Below are positions 54,809-63,216 of a stretch of DNA of 64,000 nt, in pieces. The first letter of the stretch is position 1, and each line of letters begins with the position of its first letter. Source of the stretch: Desulfosporosinus metallidurans (GTDB lineage: Bacteria; Bacillota; Desulfitobacteriia; Desulfitobacteriales; Desulfitobacteriaceae). The stretch lies in the NCBI RefSeq assembly GCF_001936615.1, contig NZ_MLBF01000017.1, forward strand, positions 1 through 64,000, given 5' to 3'. The translations under genes and the position numbers were made by a program. The notes under the pieces are model-generated. The model saw only the letters and a program-made list of their open reading frames with translations, was not told the origin of the DNA and made no database searches.

Positions 54809-54888
54809 TATATAAGTCAGTTTTACCATTATGACAATACATTTGTCAAGACACTTATATTGACAGTTTTCCGTACAGACCGTAGAAT
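54809..54888. promoter_or_regulatory. Divergent nadB/nadR promoters with NiaR-like boxes
   Basis: Plus strand: TTGACA (54860-54865), 17-base spacer, TAGAAT (54883-54888) for nadR. Minus strand: TTGTCA (54837-54832), 17-base spacer, TATATA (54814-54809) for nadB. Between them lie repeated TGTCAA/TTGACA and TGACAA words and AAGACACTT, similar to the sites of the NadR/NiaR (YrxA) repressor. Confidence 0.6.
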
Positions 54889-54910
54889 CGTATTAAAGTA
54901 GGTGATTCAA

Positions 54911-55447
54911 ATGCCAAGAAAAAAAGGTCAATCCGGAACAGAACGTCGAGAATGTTTACTAGAAATGTTAAAAAAGAGCAAAGAGCCTCTTAAGGCCGCT
55001 CAGCTCGCAGAACTTACCGGGGTTAGTCGTCAAGTCATTGTTCAGGATATGGCGCTGCTTCGCGCCAAAGTAGAACCCGTAATTGCAACCCCTCAAGGTT
55101 ATATCTATTTTAAGGATTCCCCTCTTCAAGGGGTGCAACGGGTCATTTTTAGCCGACACTCTGCCGAAGATACGGAACGGGAATTAAATCTCCTCGTCGA
55201 CCTTGGGGTTCAGGTTCTTGATGTCGGGGTCGAGCATTCTGTCTATGGAAAAATTTTTCGCCCACTTAAGTTAAAAAGTCGCTTGGATATAAAAAAATTT
55301 ATCTCACAAATGACGCAGAAAGACGCCAATTTACTCTCTTCTCTAACCGATGGCCTTCACATTCACACCATAGAAGCTTCGTCAGCTGAAGTGTTGGACA
55401 AAGCTTGCAAGGTCCTTGCCGAAGAAGGCTTTTTGCTTGAATTATGA
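54911..55447 (+). CDS. niaR: NadR/NiaR (YrxA-type) NAD-synthesis repressor
   Basis: Start at ATG 54911, five bases after AGGTGA; GTG 54902 would lie inside this site. The 178-residue protein has an HTH_11 winged helix (about 10-65, KAAQLAELTGVSRQVIVQDM) and a 3H domain with the histidines HSAEDTE, VEHSVYG and GLHIHTIE. This family senses niacin and represses nadBCA, which is divergent here. A decayed fragment of its middle lies at 50298-50456. Confidence 0.93.
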   Translation: MPRKKGQSGTERRECLLEMLKKSKEPLKAAQLAELTGVSRQVIVQDMALLRAKVEPVIATPQGYIYFKDSPLQGVQRVIFSRHSAEDTERELNLLVDLGVQVLDVGVEHSVYGKIFRPLKLKSRLDIKKFISQMTQKDANLLSSLTDGLHIHTIEASSAEVLDKACKVLAEEGFLLEL

Positions 55448-55498
55448 GTAATAATGCCTATACCCATAAAGGGTTCAACTATCTTATCCTTTCTGGAA

Positions 55499-55931
55499 TA
55501 CAAAAAGGCACCGGTTTGGTTCAGCGAATCAAGAAATTCTAGAGACATTGGATGAGATTGCAATGCAAGATCCCGTTTTAAACAAGGCGATGGTTGAGTG
55601 GGAGAAATCAAGCGACGACCCAAAAGTACGAGACGAATATCTGGCAAGACGAAAAGTTGTATTTGACGAACTAGCGGCAGTCAGTGAGGCTGATCTCAGA
55701 TTGAGAGAAGCAATCCTTTTAGGGGATCAGAAAGCTAGGGAAGCTGAACGAATTGGAAGGGCCAAAGGGGAGGCTGAGGGAAAGGCTAAGACTAAGGGAA
55801 AGACTGAAGTCGCGAAGAACCTCTTGGACATGGAATTTGAAATTTCAAAGGTAGCCCATGCAACCGGTCTTTCTGAAGAAGAAGTTAAGAGATTACAAGC
55901 ACGCTTTTCTTGTCCGTCCGTTTTGTCATGA
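55499..55931 (+). pseudogene. Rpn-family (PD-(D/E)XK) transposase/nuclease C-terminal remnant
   Basis: The frame from TTG 55548 continues an upstream in-frame ANQEILETLDEIAMQDPVLN and ends with EGKAKTKGKTEVAKNLL and HATGLSEEEVKRLQ, the C-terminal repeats of the Rpn/putative transposase family. The nuclease core is missing, and a frameshift lies near 55530 (a neighbouring frame reads FLEYKKAPVWFSE). Not functional. Confidence 0.75.
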
Positions 55932-56090
55932 TACCGAAACGTTACATATTGACCGTCATACTCCTCAATCCGACTCAACTCTATTGCGGGTCGACGAATA
56001 TACCGACCAATATATCCTATTTGCACCTTTACATTCCCTTTCTATTTCGGTGCATAAACGTAAAATCCATCGCCATTGGCTTTATAAGGT
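55908..56090 (-). pseudogene. IS91-type transposase remnant
   Basis: The minus strand reads GDGFYVYAPK, a stop, KGNVKVQIGYIGRYIRRPAI then ELSRIEEYDGQYVTFRYHDK and TDGQEK. This is the core of IS91-family (PF04986-type) transposases. Both ends are cut and an in-frame stop interrupts it. It abuts the Rpn remnant head-on. Confidence 0.75.
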
Positions 56091-56235
56091 AAGATGCTCA
56101 TCGTCTATTTCCCCGTCCTCTCCTCTGCTGATAAGCTTGGGAAGACATCCTTTTACGAAGGGATTTATCGTAACCAGCTTCAGATATGAACTGTAGCGAT
56201 GCGTTTAAATTGATTTTAGCCTTGGCATAGTCTTT
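56091..56235. other. Short gap without recognised features
   Basis: Between the IS91 remnant and the cNMP-binding fusion gene I see no gene and no convincing terminator stem. Confidence 0.4.
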
Positions 56236-58653
56236 TTAAGATTTCAAGCGAGCTGTTCGCTTTTCTTTAGTGTGCAACAAAACGAGAGCAATGGTTATCC
56301 CTGTTAACACTAAACCAAAAGTGGTGGCAATTCCATGAGCTAGAACTGTGGCAGGAATATAAAAGGATAGTAGGCCTGACTGAGTTTCATAGCCTACCCC
56401 GAATAAAAGAGAACGAATGCCTGGGATAAAAGCCACTTGATACATAATATGCCCAGCTAGGACTAAAGGAGTAAATGCAAAAACCAGCTTGACACGTAGG
56501 GAAGCTGCTTTTGTTTTAAAGGGTTTGGCGATCATCCAAGCGAACATACCACCTGTTAAACCTGCTCCCCAATAGTACAGACTAAACCACACTTTCCAGG
56601 AAGTGGAGGTCCATATTTTTTGTTGCGGTGCAAAGTAGTTAAGAGGGACTAAAATACCCAACATTACCCCGATAAATACGACGAATCCCTGGTTAACTCG
56701 AACTAAATGCCAAACCTCACGGCCCACAAGCCTTAAATTAACCTGCACGGAACCATTCGGACAATTTCGCACACAGTTGAAGCACAGTTTACAATCTAAA
56801 TTATTATCTAAGAACGGAAGATGTTGGGACATTGGACAGCCTGGAACATTTCCTGTGCCAACGTAGCATTCAAACGTAGTGCACTTATTCAGGCAAACAG
56901 AGGCATCCGCTCGGACCTCTAACATTGAGCCTACAGAAGCAGTCCCGATAAATCCTCCCAACGGACAAAAGTGCCGACACCAAGTATGGCGTGGATAGAG
57001 AACCGCGATAAAAATCGCACTAACTTGGATTGATATTAACAAGATAGCCGTGTAGCTAGGATGGAAACGCATGTCCGTAATCACTTCAATCCAGAAAATT
57101 ATGAGAAACAAAAAACTGACAAGCAGGTAATCATATTTTATGATAGACTCTGGAATCCCACGGTTCTTATGCACCCTTTTTTGCACAAAATCCATGATTG
57201 TAGAAAACGGGCAGACCGTGCACCACAATCTACCTAAGAAAGGGGAAATAAGGGCGAGTGCCGGCCACCATAAACCCCAAACTAAAGCGAAGATCTTTGT
57301 GGAAACTGCAATCTCAGGAGTAAAAAGCAATAATAAGACCAACGTGATAAACAGAATTGCAATTACCCGCCTTAGCCACCCAATAAACGTTCCATTTTTC
57401 AGTAAACTTTTTAACTTTGGCCACGCTAAAAGGTTAATCGTATGTCCGTTCTGTTCCGACGTGGGACCAAAAAAGATCTGTTCTAACCCAATGACATCCT
57501 GTTCTGCAATATAAAAGGCTCTTTCGATGACTTGAATTAATTCCGAGACATTTCCCTGTTGGTAATGATGAGAGAGCAACAGTTGGATCGCTTCCTGATT
57601 CAGAGTAGGGACGTTTCGATGGTTCTTTTGGGCCAGTTTCTCCAGGAATCCTTGAGCAAGAATCGGAATATCTCGTTTTCGCTGACGTAAAGGAGTTATT
57701 TCATACGTATGAGCAAAACACTTCCGGAGTTCCGGAATGATAATTCTTTCCAAGTCATCTGGTTCCGCGTTCAAACTTCCGATGACGAAACATTTGTTTT
57801 TCTGAAAGTTCATTGCCCGGGCAAGTTTAAGCTGGGTATGGGGAGATATGAGGTTTATTTCCCGTATGAACAATGTTCCACCCTCAGCAATATCGAAAAG
57901 ATTGGAGTTATGAAAGCCTGAGGACATCTCTTGTCCAGCGGGCTCCACGATCAAGTCCCTCCACTGCTGATCGAAACGTCGTCCGTCCACAACAACAAAA
58001 GGAGCTTCATTACCAGATTGGCGTTGATGGACGTACCATGCCATCATCTGGCGACCGGTACCCCGTTCTCCGGTTAAAAGCAGATGTCCCTTAGGCTGAG
58101 CGAGTTCTTCTAGTTTCCGTTCGACCTCTCCTGTCGTGCGGGCGCCTCCCCAAAGCCCATAAAACTTATCCTTATATTGGGTAAGCTGCAAAGCGGAACG
58201 TAGAATTTCCTTATATTTGGCTTCAGATAATATGAGGTTTGCTTCATTCAGGTCTTGGGACAATCGGCCGATAAACGTTTGGTAAAGTTTCGGCCACCGC
58301 AGTAGCATGCGCGCAAAACTTTCTGCATCCAGCGCTAAAACCTGGCAATTCTCTTGGCAAATAATTGTATTACAAGCGGCCTTACCGTTAAGCAAAGAGA
58401 ATTCACCAAAGGTATCTCCTGGATCCAATGAATTGACACGCCACAAACGAGGTCCTTCTTTTTGAACCATGACATCCGCTTTTCCCTTGATCAGAATATA
58501 AAAGGAATGCTCTTCCTGACCCTGCTTGATAATCTCGGAGCCCAAATCATAGCTTTGCCATTGAAAGTCACTAGCGAGCTCCGCTAATTCAGCGGATGAT
58601 AAATCTGAAAACAACTCAATATTTGATAGACTATAAGCCTTATCGTCAATCAT
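56236..58653 (-). CDS. cNMP-binding/sigma-54-AAA-like/polyferredoxin membrane fusion protein
   Basis: Start at ATG 58653 (MIDDKAYSLSN) behind GGAGGG. About 805 residues. Order: CRP-type cyclic nucleotide-binding domain (about 14-120, GDTFGEFSLLNG), a sigma-54 activator-like AAA domain (about 170-395) with Walker A-like GERGTGRQ and GGTLFIREIN, then from about 430 a NapH/CcoG-like membrane part with about six helices and Cys motifs WCTVCP, WCRHFCPLGG, CLNKC and CKLCFNCVRNCP. The AAA part lacks GAFTGA and no helix-turn-helix follows, so it is unlikely to activate sigma-54 transcription. Probably a redox/nucleotide-sensing membrane electron-transfer protein. Function not established. Confidence 0.85.
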   Translation of the reverse strand: MIDDKAYSLSNIELFSDLSSAELAELASDFQWQSYDLGSEIIKQGQEEHSFYILIKGKADVMVQKEGPRLWRVNSLDPGDTFGEFSLLNGKAACNTIICQENCQVLALDAESFARMLLRWPKLYQTFIGRLSQDLNEANLILSEAKYKEILRSALQLTQYKDKFYGLWGGARTTGEVERKLEELAQPKGHLLLTGERGTGRQMMAWYVHQRQSGNEAPFVVVDGRRFDQQWRDLIVEPAGQEMSSGFHNSNLFDIAEGGTLFIREINLISPHTQLKLARAMNFQKNKCFVIGSLNAEPDDLERIIIPELRKCFAHTYEITPLRQRKRDIPILAQGFLEKLAQKNHRNVPTLNQEAIQLLLSHHYQQGNVSELIQVIERAFYIAEQDVIGLEQIFFGPTSEQNGHTINLLAWPKLKSLLKNGTFIGWLRRVIAILFITLVLLLLFTPEIAVSTKIFALVWGLWWPALALISPFLGRLWCTVCPFSTIMDFVQKRVHKNRGIPESIIKYDYLLVSFLFLIIFWIEVITDMRFHPSYTAILLISIQVSAIFIAVLYPRHTWCRHFCPLGGFIGTASVGSMLEVRADASVCLNKCTTFECYVGTGNVPGCPMSQHLPFLDNNLDCKLCFNCVRNCPNGSVQVNLRLVGREVWHLVRVNQGFVVFIGVMLGILVPLNYFAPQQKIWTSTSWKVWFSLYYWGAGLTGGMFAWMIAKPFKTKAASLRVKLVFAFTPLVLAGHIMYQVAFIPGIRSLLFGVGYETQSGLLSFYIPATVLAHGIATTFGLVLTGITIALVLLHTKEKRTARLKS

Positions 58654-58781
58654 ATGCCCTCCATAAAGTTTAAATAGTAACAATGTAATACTTTCGATTC
58701 ATAAAACGATTCCGATCCATTCTTTAAAAAGGTTTGATATAGTCTCATAAAATTAGGATGGGTTAATCTTCTTTTATGGCA

Positions 58782-58808
58782 AACCCCGGAGCATTATTCC
58801 GGTGGGGT
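58782..58808 (-). terminator. Terminator after AmmeMemoRadiSam genes
   Basis: ACCCC...CCGGA and TCCGG...GGGT arms (58782-58808) form a GC-rich stem with one bulge, followed by TTTG on the minus strand. Confidence 0.5.
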
Positions 58809-58851
58809 CTTCGTCTTCGTCAACAAGGACTCGTTTGAATTTAATCTCCTT

Positions 58852-59748
58852 CTATACATTGCCGACATGAATGTATTTCAAGCCCGCGTTTTTGCCTATA
58901 ACCTTGGCCTTTTCTAAGGTTTCCACAGGGGTAATCGGGGTGTCCATCATCTTCCAGGAGGGGAAAAACCGACTTACATGCCAAGGCACGTCTTGACTGA
59001 GTTCCGCAGCTATAAATTGGGCAATCATTTCGAGTTGGCTGGGCTTATCATTTACGCCTGGCACGACCAGGGTGGTGATTTCAAGGTGCACTCCCGCTTC
59101 GTGAAGGTATTTTAGGTTTTCCATAATAGGTTCGGCCTTACCGCCGCAATAGCTTTCGTAGACACCATCATTGGGCCCTTTAAAATCGACGTTAGCAGCA
59201 TCTAAATAAGGAAGAATTGCATCGAGGGTTTCTCTCGACATATAACCGTTGGTCACCCAAACATTTTTTAGCCCTTTTTCTCTGGCTAACTTCATAGTTT
59301 CCAGAGCATACTCCGCAAAAATTGTCGGTTCAGAATAAGTATAGGCAAGGGAAGGACATGCATAGTCAAGAGCTCGTCTTACATGTTCTTCCGGAGAAAT
59401 ATCGACGCCCTCGATTGGCTTGCTGGGTTTTGGACTTTGCGCTATTTCCCAGTTCTGACACCAGGAGCAACGGAAATTACAACCAACTGAGGCTAACGAA
59501 TAAATCATTGTTCCGGGTAAAAAGTGATAAAGGGGTTTCTTTTCAATGAGATCTGCGTGTACAGCTATGGTTTTTCCATAATTCAAAGCGTAAAGTTTAC
59601 CTTGACGATTTTCCCGAACGCCGCAAATTCCTCGTTTACCCTCTTCAATCGTACATCTGTGATTACATACAGCGCATTTCAATATGCCGTTTTCCAACTC
59701 TTGGTATAATATTGCTTCAATAATCTTGACTCCTCCTTCCTTTCTCAA
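58852..59748 (-). CDS. amrS: AmmeMemoRadiSam-system radical SAM protein
   Basis: A radical SAM enzyme of the pyruvate-formate-lyase-activating type: CNFRCSWCQN (about 93-102) is the CxxxCxxC cluster site, with a second cysteine set CAVCNHRCTIEEGKRGICGVR near the N-terminus. The partner reaction is unknown, but the gene is typical of the three-part AmmeMemoRadiSam system. The frame opens at TTG 59748, where no ribosome binding site exists; AGGAGGAG lies just inside and precedes ATT codons at 59724/59721, so an AUU start (about 289 residues) is possible. It follows the MEMO-AMMECR1 gene by 5 bp. Confidence 0.9.
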   Translation of the reverse strand: MRKEGGVKIIEAILYQELENGILKCAVCNHRCTIEEGKRGICGVRENRQGKLYALNYGKTIAVHADLIEKKPLYHFLPGTMIYSLASVGCNFRCSWCQNWEIAQSPKPSKPIEGVDISPEEHVRRALDYACPSLAYTYSEPTIFAEYALETMKLAREKGLKNVWVTNGYMSRETLDAILPYLDAANVDFKGPNDGVYESYCGGKAEPIMENLKYLHEAGVHLEITTLVVPGVNDKPSQLEMIAQFIAAELSQDVPWHVSRFFPSWKMMDTPITPVETLEKAKVIGKNAGLKYIHVGNV

Positions 59749-59753
59749 TATTT

Positions 59754-61016
59754 CTATTCAAAGGTGCGGAAAACCTCGAAGCGCCACATTTCAATCGGTT
59801 CCTCAAGTCCGAGGCCTGCTTTTTGTTTAGCGATGCTCACTTGTTCTTCGGCTGTATTGATACCCTCTAAGTGAGGAAGAAGCAGGCCGGTTCTCCCTCG
59901 TCCCCGGACAACGACACCGTAGCGCCAAGGATCAAGTTCCTTAAAGCTTTGGATTTTTTCCATTTCTCCAAGGACATCGACCGAGAAGGTAAGCGAAGCA
60001 AGCTCGTCTTTTTCAACGGGCCAAAATCTAGGATCTTCCGTTCCTGCTGCGATCGCATTGTGTTCAATTTCTTGGGCTAGATTCTCTCGCCAAGGCTCTG
60101 TCGTTCCGATACACCCTCGTAATTCCCCATCTTTCTTGAGGGTTACGAAACAGGCACGTCGGAGTTGGAATTCGGGCTCGGTGGGTGGAGTAAGTCCTAG
60201 GGTATTCCCTAGTTTTAAATACGTTTCAAGGCAGAGTCGAGCCCAAGGGGGTAACGGTGAAGCATGATAGAGTTCTGTGACAAGGTATCCCACACCAAAG
60301 GGTCCTTCATAGGAAAGAACTCTAGGCATTCCTTCCTGAACGGCTAAGGCCAGTCTGAGGCTGCGCCAACCACATTCCCCAGCTTCTTCAGCCATTTCCT
60401 CCGGAATATGCTGGATTTGAGACGGATCTCCGGATAGAGAATTCACGATTAGCCGATCAAATTGCGGGCCCGAGGGATGGAGTCCATAAGGACCCTCTTT
60501 TTTCAAGCGATGAGATAAATCCCCACTGGCGATCAGAGCGATTCTCTCCGGAAAGACTTTAAGGGTGTGTGCGATTTCTTGTCCGTACCTCTCCGGATAT
60601 TCCATTGGCATGCTCATCAGAACAAGGTTTCCCTGCCAACCTGCTTCCATCAAAAAGTAAAGAGGAACAAGCGCACCATGATCCAGTTTTTCCGAGTGAA
60701 GAATAGCCTCAGGCAGTTCGGAGGCCAAAGCCTCGGTCAGTTGGCGATGCCCTAGGAAAGAAAGCTTCACTTGGGGAGCACCAAACGAGGCAAAATCTCC
60801 ACAAATCACGTCCTCCTCAAGAAGTGTGACCCCCTTACGAAGAAGAGTCGCATGGGGTGAGATGAGTAACACCGTCTCAATCCGAGCTTCGACGAGATTT
60901 TTCGAAATTTCGCGATACGCCTCAAGGGTTGCGGAGCACTGGGCTTCTTCTCCTCGACCGATTTCTGGCACAACGATCGGAGGATGTGGAACAAAAGCAG
61001 AATAGACTAAGGGCAT
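59754..61016 (-). CDS. AmmeMemoRadiSam protein B-A fusion (MEMO + AMMECR1)
   Basis: A 420-residue protein that joins a MEMO/LigB-like domain (about 1-240: PLVYSAFVPHPPIVVPEIGR, LISPHATL, LDHGALVPLYFL, ASGDLSHRL) with an AMMECR1 domain (about 250-415: RRACFVTLKKDGELRGCIGT, AIAAGTEDPRFWPV). The LRGCIG motif is diagnostic. MEMO relatives bind metal at His/Asp residues, while AMMECR1's role is open. It is the first gene of the pair with the radical SAM gene; a long leader precedes it. Confidence 0.93.
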   Translation of the reverse strand: MPLVYSAFVPHPPIVVPEIGRGEEAQCSATLEAYREISKNLVEARIETVLLISPHATLLRKGVTLLEEDVICGDFASFGAPQVKLSFLGHRQLTEALASELPEAILHSEKLDHGALVPLYFLMEAGWQGNLVLMSMPMEYPERYGQEIAHTLKVFPERIALIASGDLSHRLKKEGPYGLHPSGPQFDRLIVNSLSGDPSQIQHIPEEMAEEAGECGWRSLRLALAVQEGMPRVLSYEGPFGVGYLVTELYHASPLPPWARLCLETYLKLGNTLGLTPPTEPEFQLRRACFVTLKKDGELRGCIGTTEPWRENLAQEIEHNAIAAGTEDPRFWPVEKDELASLTFSVDVLGEMEKIQSFKELDPWRYGVVVRGRGRTGLLLPHLEGINTAEEQVSIAKQKAGLGLEEPIEMWRFEVFRTFE

Positions 61017-61339
61017 AATCGTTCACCTCTCTCTCGAATTTCAAAAGATAGCAGCTATAGCTTGTAATACTTCTTGTAGTTGCTTAAGGCAATGACATCT
61101 CTTTGTAGCGTTTCATTGCCTTTAAATGATGAAGTCGCTAAATCAGCCAACGAGAAGAAAAGTCCTTACTCTGCAGTTTCTTCCGACTTCTCTTTACTAT
61201 TTCTAAACACAATCCCTCTAAGAATTAAAGGATGCTTTTCCTAAACGTATTTGCGTTCGGCTTCGCAGCTCGCACTGTTGCTTCATTATACCATTTATTG
61301 GGTTCTGTTAATACTTTTTTTATGTTTTCAATACTTCAA
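61017..61339 (-). promoter_or_regulatory. Long 5' leader of AmmeMemoRadiSam operon
   Basis: No gene. On the minus strand TTAACA (61311-61306) and an extended -10 TGGTATAAT (61293-61285) form a promoter just after the MFS stop. The leader of about 260 bases carries a stem AAGGCAATGA/TCATTGCCTT (61086-61095/61112-61121) and a short frame (FRNSKEKSEETAE) after AGAGGG. No known riboswitch family recognised. Confidence 0.45.
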
Positions 61340-62542
61340 TTAGGCTTTCGTCGCATGGGTGCCCAACAGTTTTTTTCCAGTGATATATACCCATCCGGCG
61401 TTCATAAAAAGTAGGGCTGAAGTGGAGATAAACACATACTGAATTCCAAGATAAGCAGCCATTTGCCCACCGAGGTTCGGGCCGGCGATGTTACCTAAAA
61501 ACTGAGCGGATTGATTGTAACCGAATACCCGGCCGGAAACCGACTGAGGAACACTCCGTTTAATGAGGGAGTTAACCGATGGGAGCATTCCGCCCATTGC
61601 AAGGCCCAAAAGAAAGCGCAATCCCATCAGTTGCCACAGGTTTTGGACGAATGCTTGGGGAATAAATACAATTGCAGCAAAGAAGAGACAAACCAGAAGG
61701 ATCTTACGGGCCCCGTACTGATCCGATAACCTGCCAAGCCAGGGAGCCGCGAGAATATTAGACAACCCGGCAACGGAAACAACTGCGCCGGAGACCATTG
61801 CCACATGCCCCATGTTACGAGCCAATTGTTTAACATAGAGAGAGACTATTGGTTCAATCGACATGTTGGCAAATTGAATCATGAAAGTGGTAAGAAACAT
61901 GGCTACCAGCACCTTAGGATGTTTGATCATTTTAAATACTTCCTGGTTTGTTAAGTCGGAGCTGGTCGGTTTAACAAATTCTTCACGAACAAACAATAAA
62001 GATACGAGAAAGGAAAGGAGCATAAATCCCCCGGTGACAAAGAAGACATGGTGGAGTCCAATGATTTCCGATAAAGTTCCTCCAATCAGCGGGCCGATTA
62101 ATGTACCACCGACAGATCCGGTTGATAACGTTCCCAAGGCCCACCCGGAGTGTTCTTTGGGTGTCTGGGTAGCGATCATGGTGATGGCTGCTGGGACATA
62201 ACCATTAACCGCACCCATTAAAAGCCGGAGAAAAAACAGCTGATAAACGTTCTGGACAAGCCCGGTTAGAGTCATGATAACCGCCATGCCCAAGCTGGCG
62301 CGTAACAACATCAGTTTGCGGCCATGTTTATCGGCCAATCTCCCCCAAATAGGTGACACGAAGGCCGACAACATAAAAGTAGCACTATATGCTAATCCCG
62401 ACCATTGTTCAATTCTCGCGACTTCTTTTACGCCGAGTTGCTCGATATAAAGGGGCAAAAAAGGGATTACCAAGCTCGAGCCGATCATTGTAATGAAACA
62501 TCCAGACCATAATATATATAAGTTGCGTTTCCAAAGAGGCAT
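61340..62542 (-). CDS. MFS drug-efflux-type transporter
   Basis: A 400-residue protein with 12 membrane segments. The motif A loop is GRLADKHGRKLMLL (about 64-77) and its counterpart in the second half is GRLSDQYGARKILL (about 255-268). This is the MdtG/NorA-like 12-helix multidrug efflux group. The substrate is unknown. A short hairpin with five T at 62613-62643 lies in front of the gene. It is separate from the AmmeMemoRadiSam operon, whose promoter follows its stop. Confidence 0.88.
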   Translation of the reverse strand: MPLWKRNLYILWSGCFITMIGSSLVIPFLPLYIEQLGVKEVARIEQWSGLAYSATFMLSAFVSPIWGRLADKHGRKLMLLRASLGMAVIMTLTGLVQNVYQLFFLRLLMGAVNGYVPAAITMIATQTPKEHSGWALGTLSTGSVGGTLIGPLIGGTLSEIIGLHHVFFVTGGFMLLSFLVSLLFVREEFVKPTSSDLTNQEVFKMIKHPKVLVAMFLTTFMIQFANMSIEPIVSLYVKQLARNMGHVAMVSGAVVSVAGLSNILAAPWLGRLSDQYGARKILLVCLFFAAIVFIPQAFVQNLWQLMGLRFLLGLAMGGMLPSVNSLIKRSVPQSVSGRVFGYNQSAQFLGNIAGPNLGGQMAAYLGIQYVFISTSALLFMNAGWVYITGKKLLGTHATKA

Positions 62543-62612
62543 GAGTCTATCCTTTCATATTGCAGTTTGCCATGCAGAGAACAAGCCTGGTTCTAATGTT
62601 CACAGGAGAGTG

Positions 62613-62643
62613 AAAAAGCTGAATCCCTAGGCCAGGATTCAGC
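62613..62643 (-). terminator. Hairpin terminator in the MFS leader
   Basis: On the minus strand GCTGAATCC and GGATTCAGC (62618-62626 and 62635-62643) form a 9-bp stem followed by TTTTT. It lies 70 bp before the MFS start, so it may be an attenuator or the end of an upstream transcript. Confidence 0.6.
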
Positions 62644-63003
62644 CAACAGTTACTCGTCTTCTTACCCTCTATTTTAACACGGAGATCTATGTTTTGACAG
62701 GACAAGTTGTCATGGCCCGTCCACCTAAATTAGGTCCCTCACTTTGTTCGAACAAACCAATCTATTTAACGCCGGGCTATACTTCCGATACCAGGTATCA
62801 GTGGGAGTTTCTTGACGTCGTTTCCATTTCAAACACGCTCATATTTACATTTATGGTCGATCATGCGGTCAATATTAACTACTAATGATGAATCCGTTAG
62901 AAATTTCAATCGTTGAATACTATTTGCAAAGTTCCGATCCGTACCATCAAAGAACCCACTCCATATTTATAATCTACAATTTTAAATTCAATCCTATGAT
63001 AAA

Positions 63004-63030
63004 ATAATGCACCTGTCCCCTGTTTCTTCA
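63004..63030. repeat. Dispersed GGGACAGGT repeat, copy 5
   Basis: ATAATGCACCTGTCCCCTG followed by TTTC: the inverted form of the dispersed repeat, ten bases upstream of the MerR-type promoter. Confidence 0.55.
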
Positions 63031-63039
63031 AAATTCTAC

Positions 63040-63070
63040 TTGACTTAAAGTAGACTCTAAGGTTTATGCT
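63040..63070 (+). promoter_or_regulatory. MerR-type promoter, 19-bp spacer
   Basis: TTGACT (63040-63045) and TATGCT (63065-63070) are separated by 19 bases. The spacer carries the dyad CTTAAAGT-AG-ACTCTAAG (63044-63061). A 19-base spacer with a central dyad is the hallmark of MerR-family activated promoters (NmlR/AdhR-like). Confidence 0.7.
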
Positions 63071-63216
63071 ATTTTAGTAGAGCAACTTAGTGTTTGTGTT
63101 CTAACTATTATGTCTGCAGGTAAAATTCGTCAGTCCGGTTCTAAGAAAATTATGGAATAGTTGTATTGTGGAAGGCTGATAGATTATTATTATTTAAATT
63201 TTGGAGGTTATTAATT

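Larger units (their letters stand above)
62644..63216. other. Gene-poor region before DUF362 gene
   Basis: No gene can be supported. An open frame at 62694-62885 has no ribosome binding site and no recognisable content. The stretch contains a dispersed repeat copy, a MerR-type promoter (63040-63070) and a 16-codon ORF (63111-63161) inside the leader of the DUF362 gene. Confidence 0.5.

Noticed and set aside
62694..62885. 63-codon plus-strand frame
   Set aside because: No ribosome binding site and no recognisable protein content.
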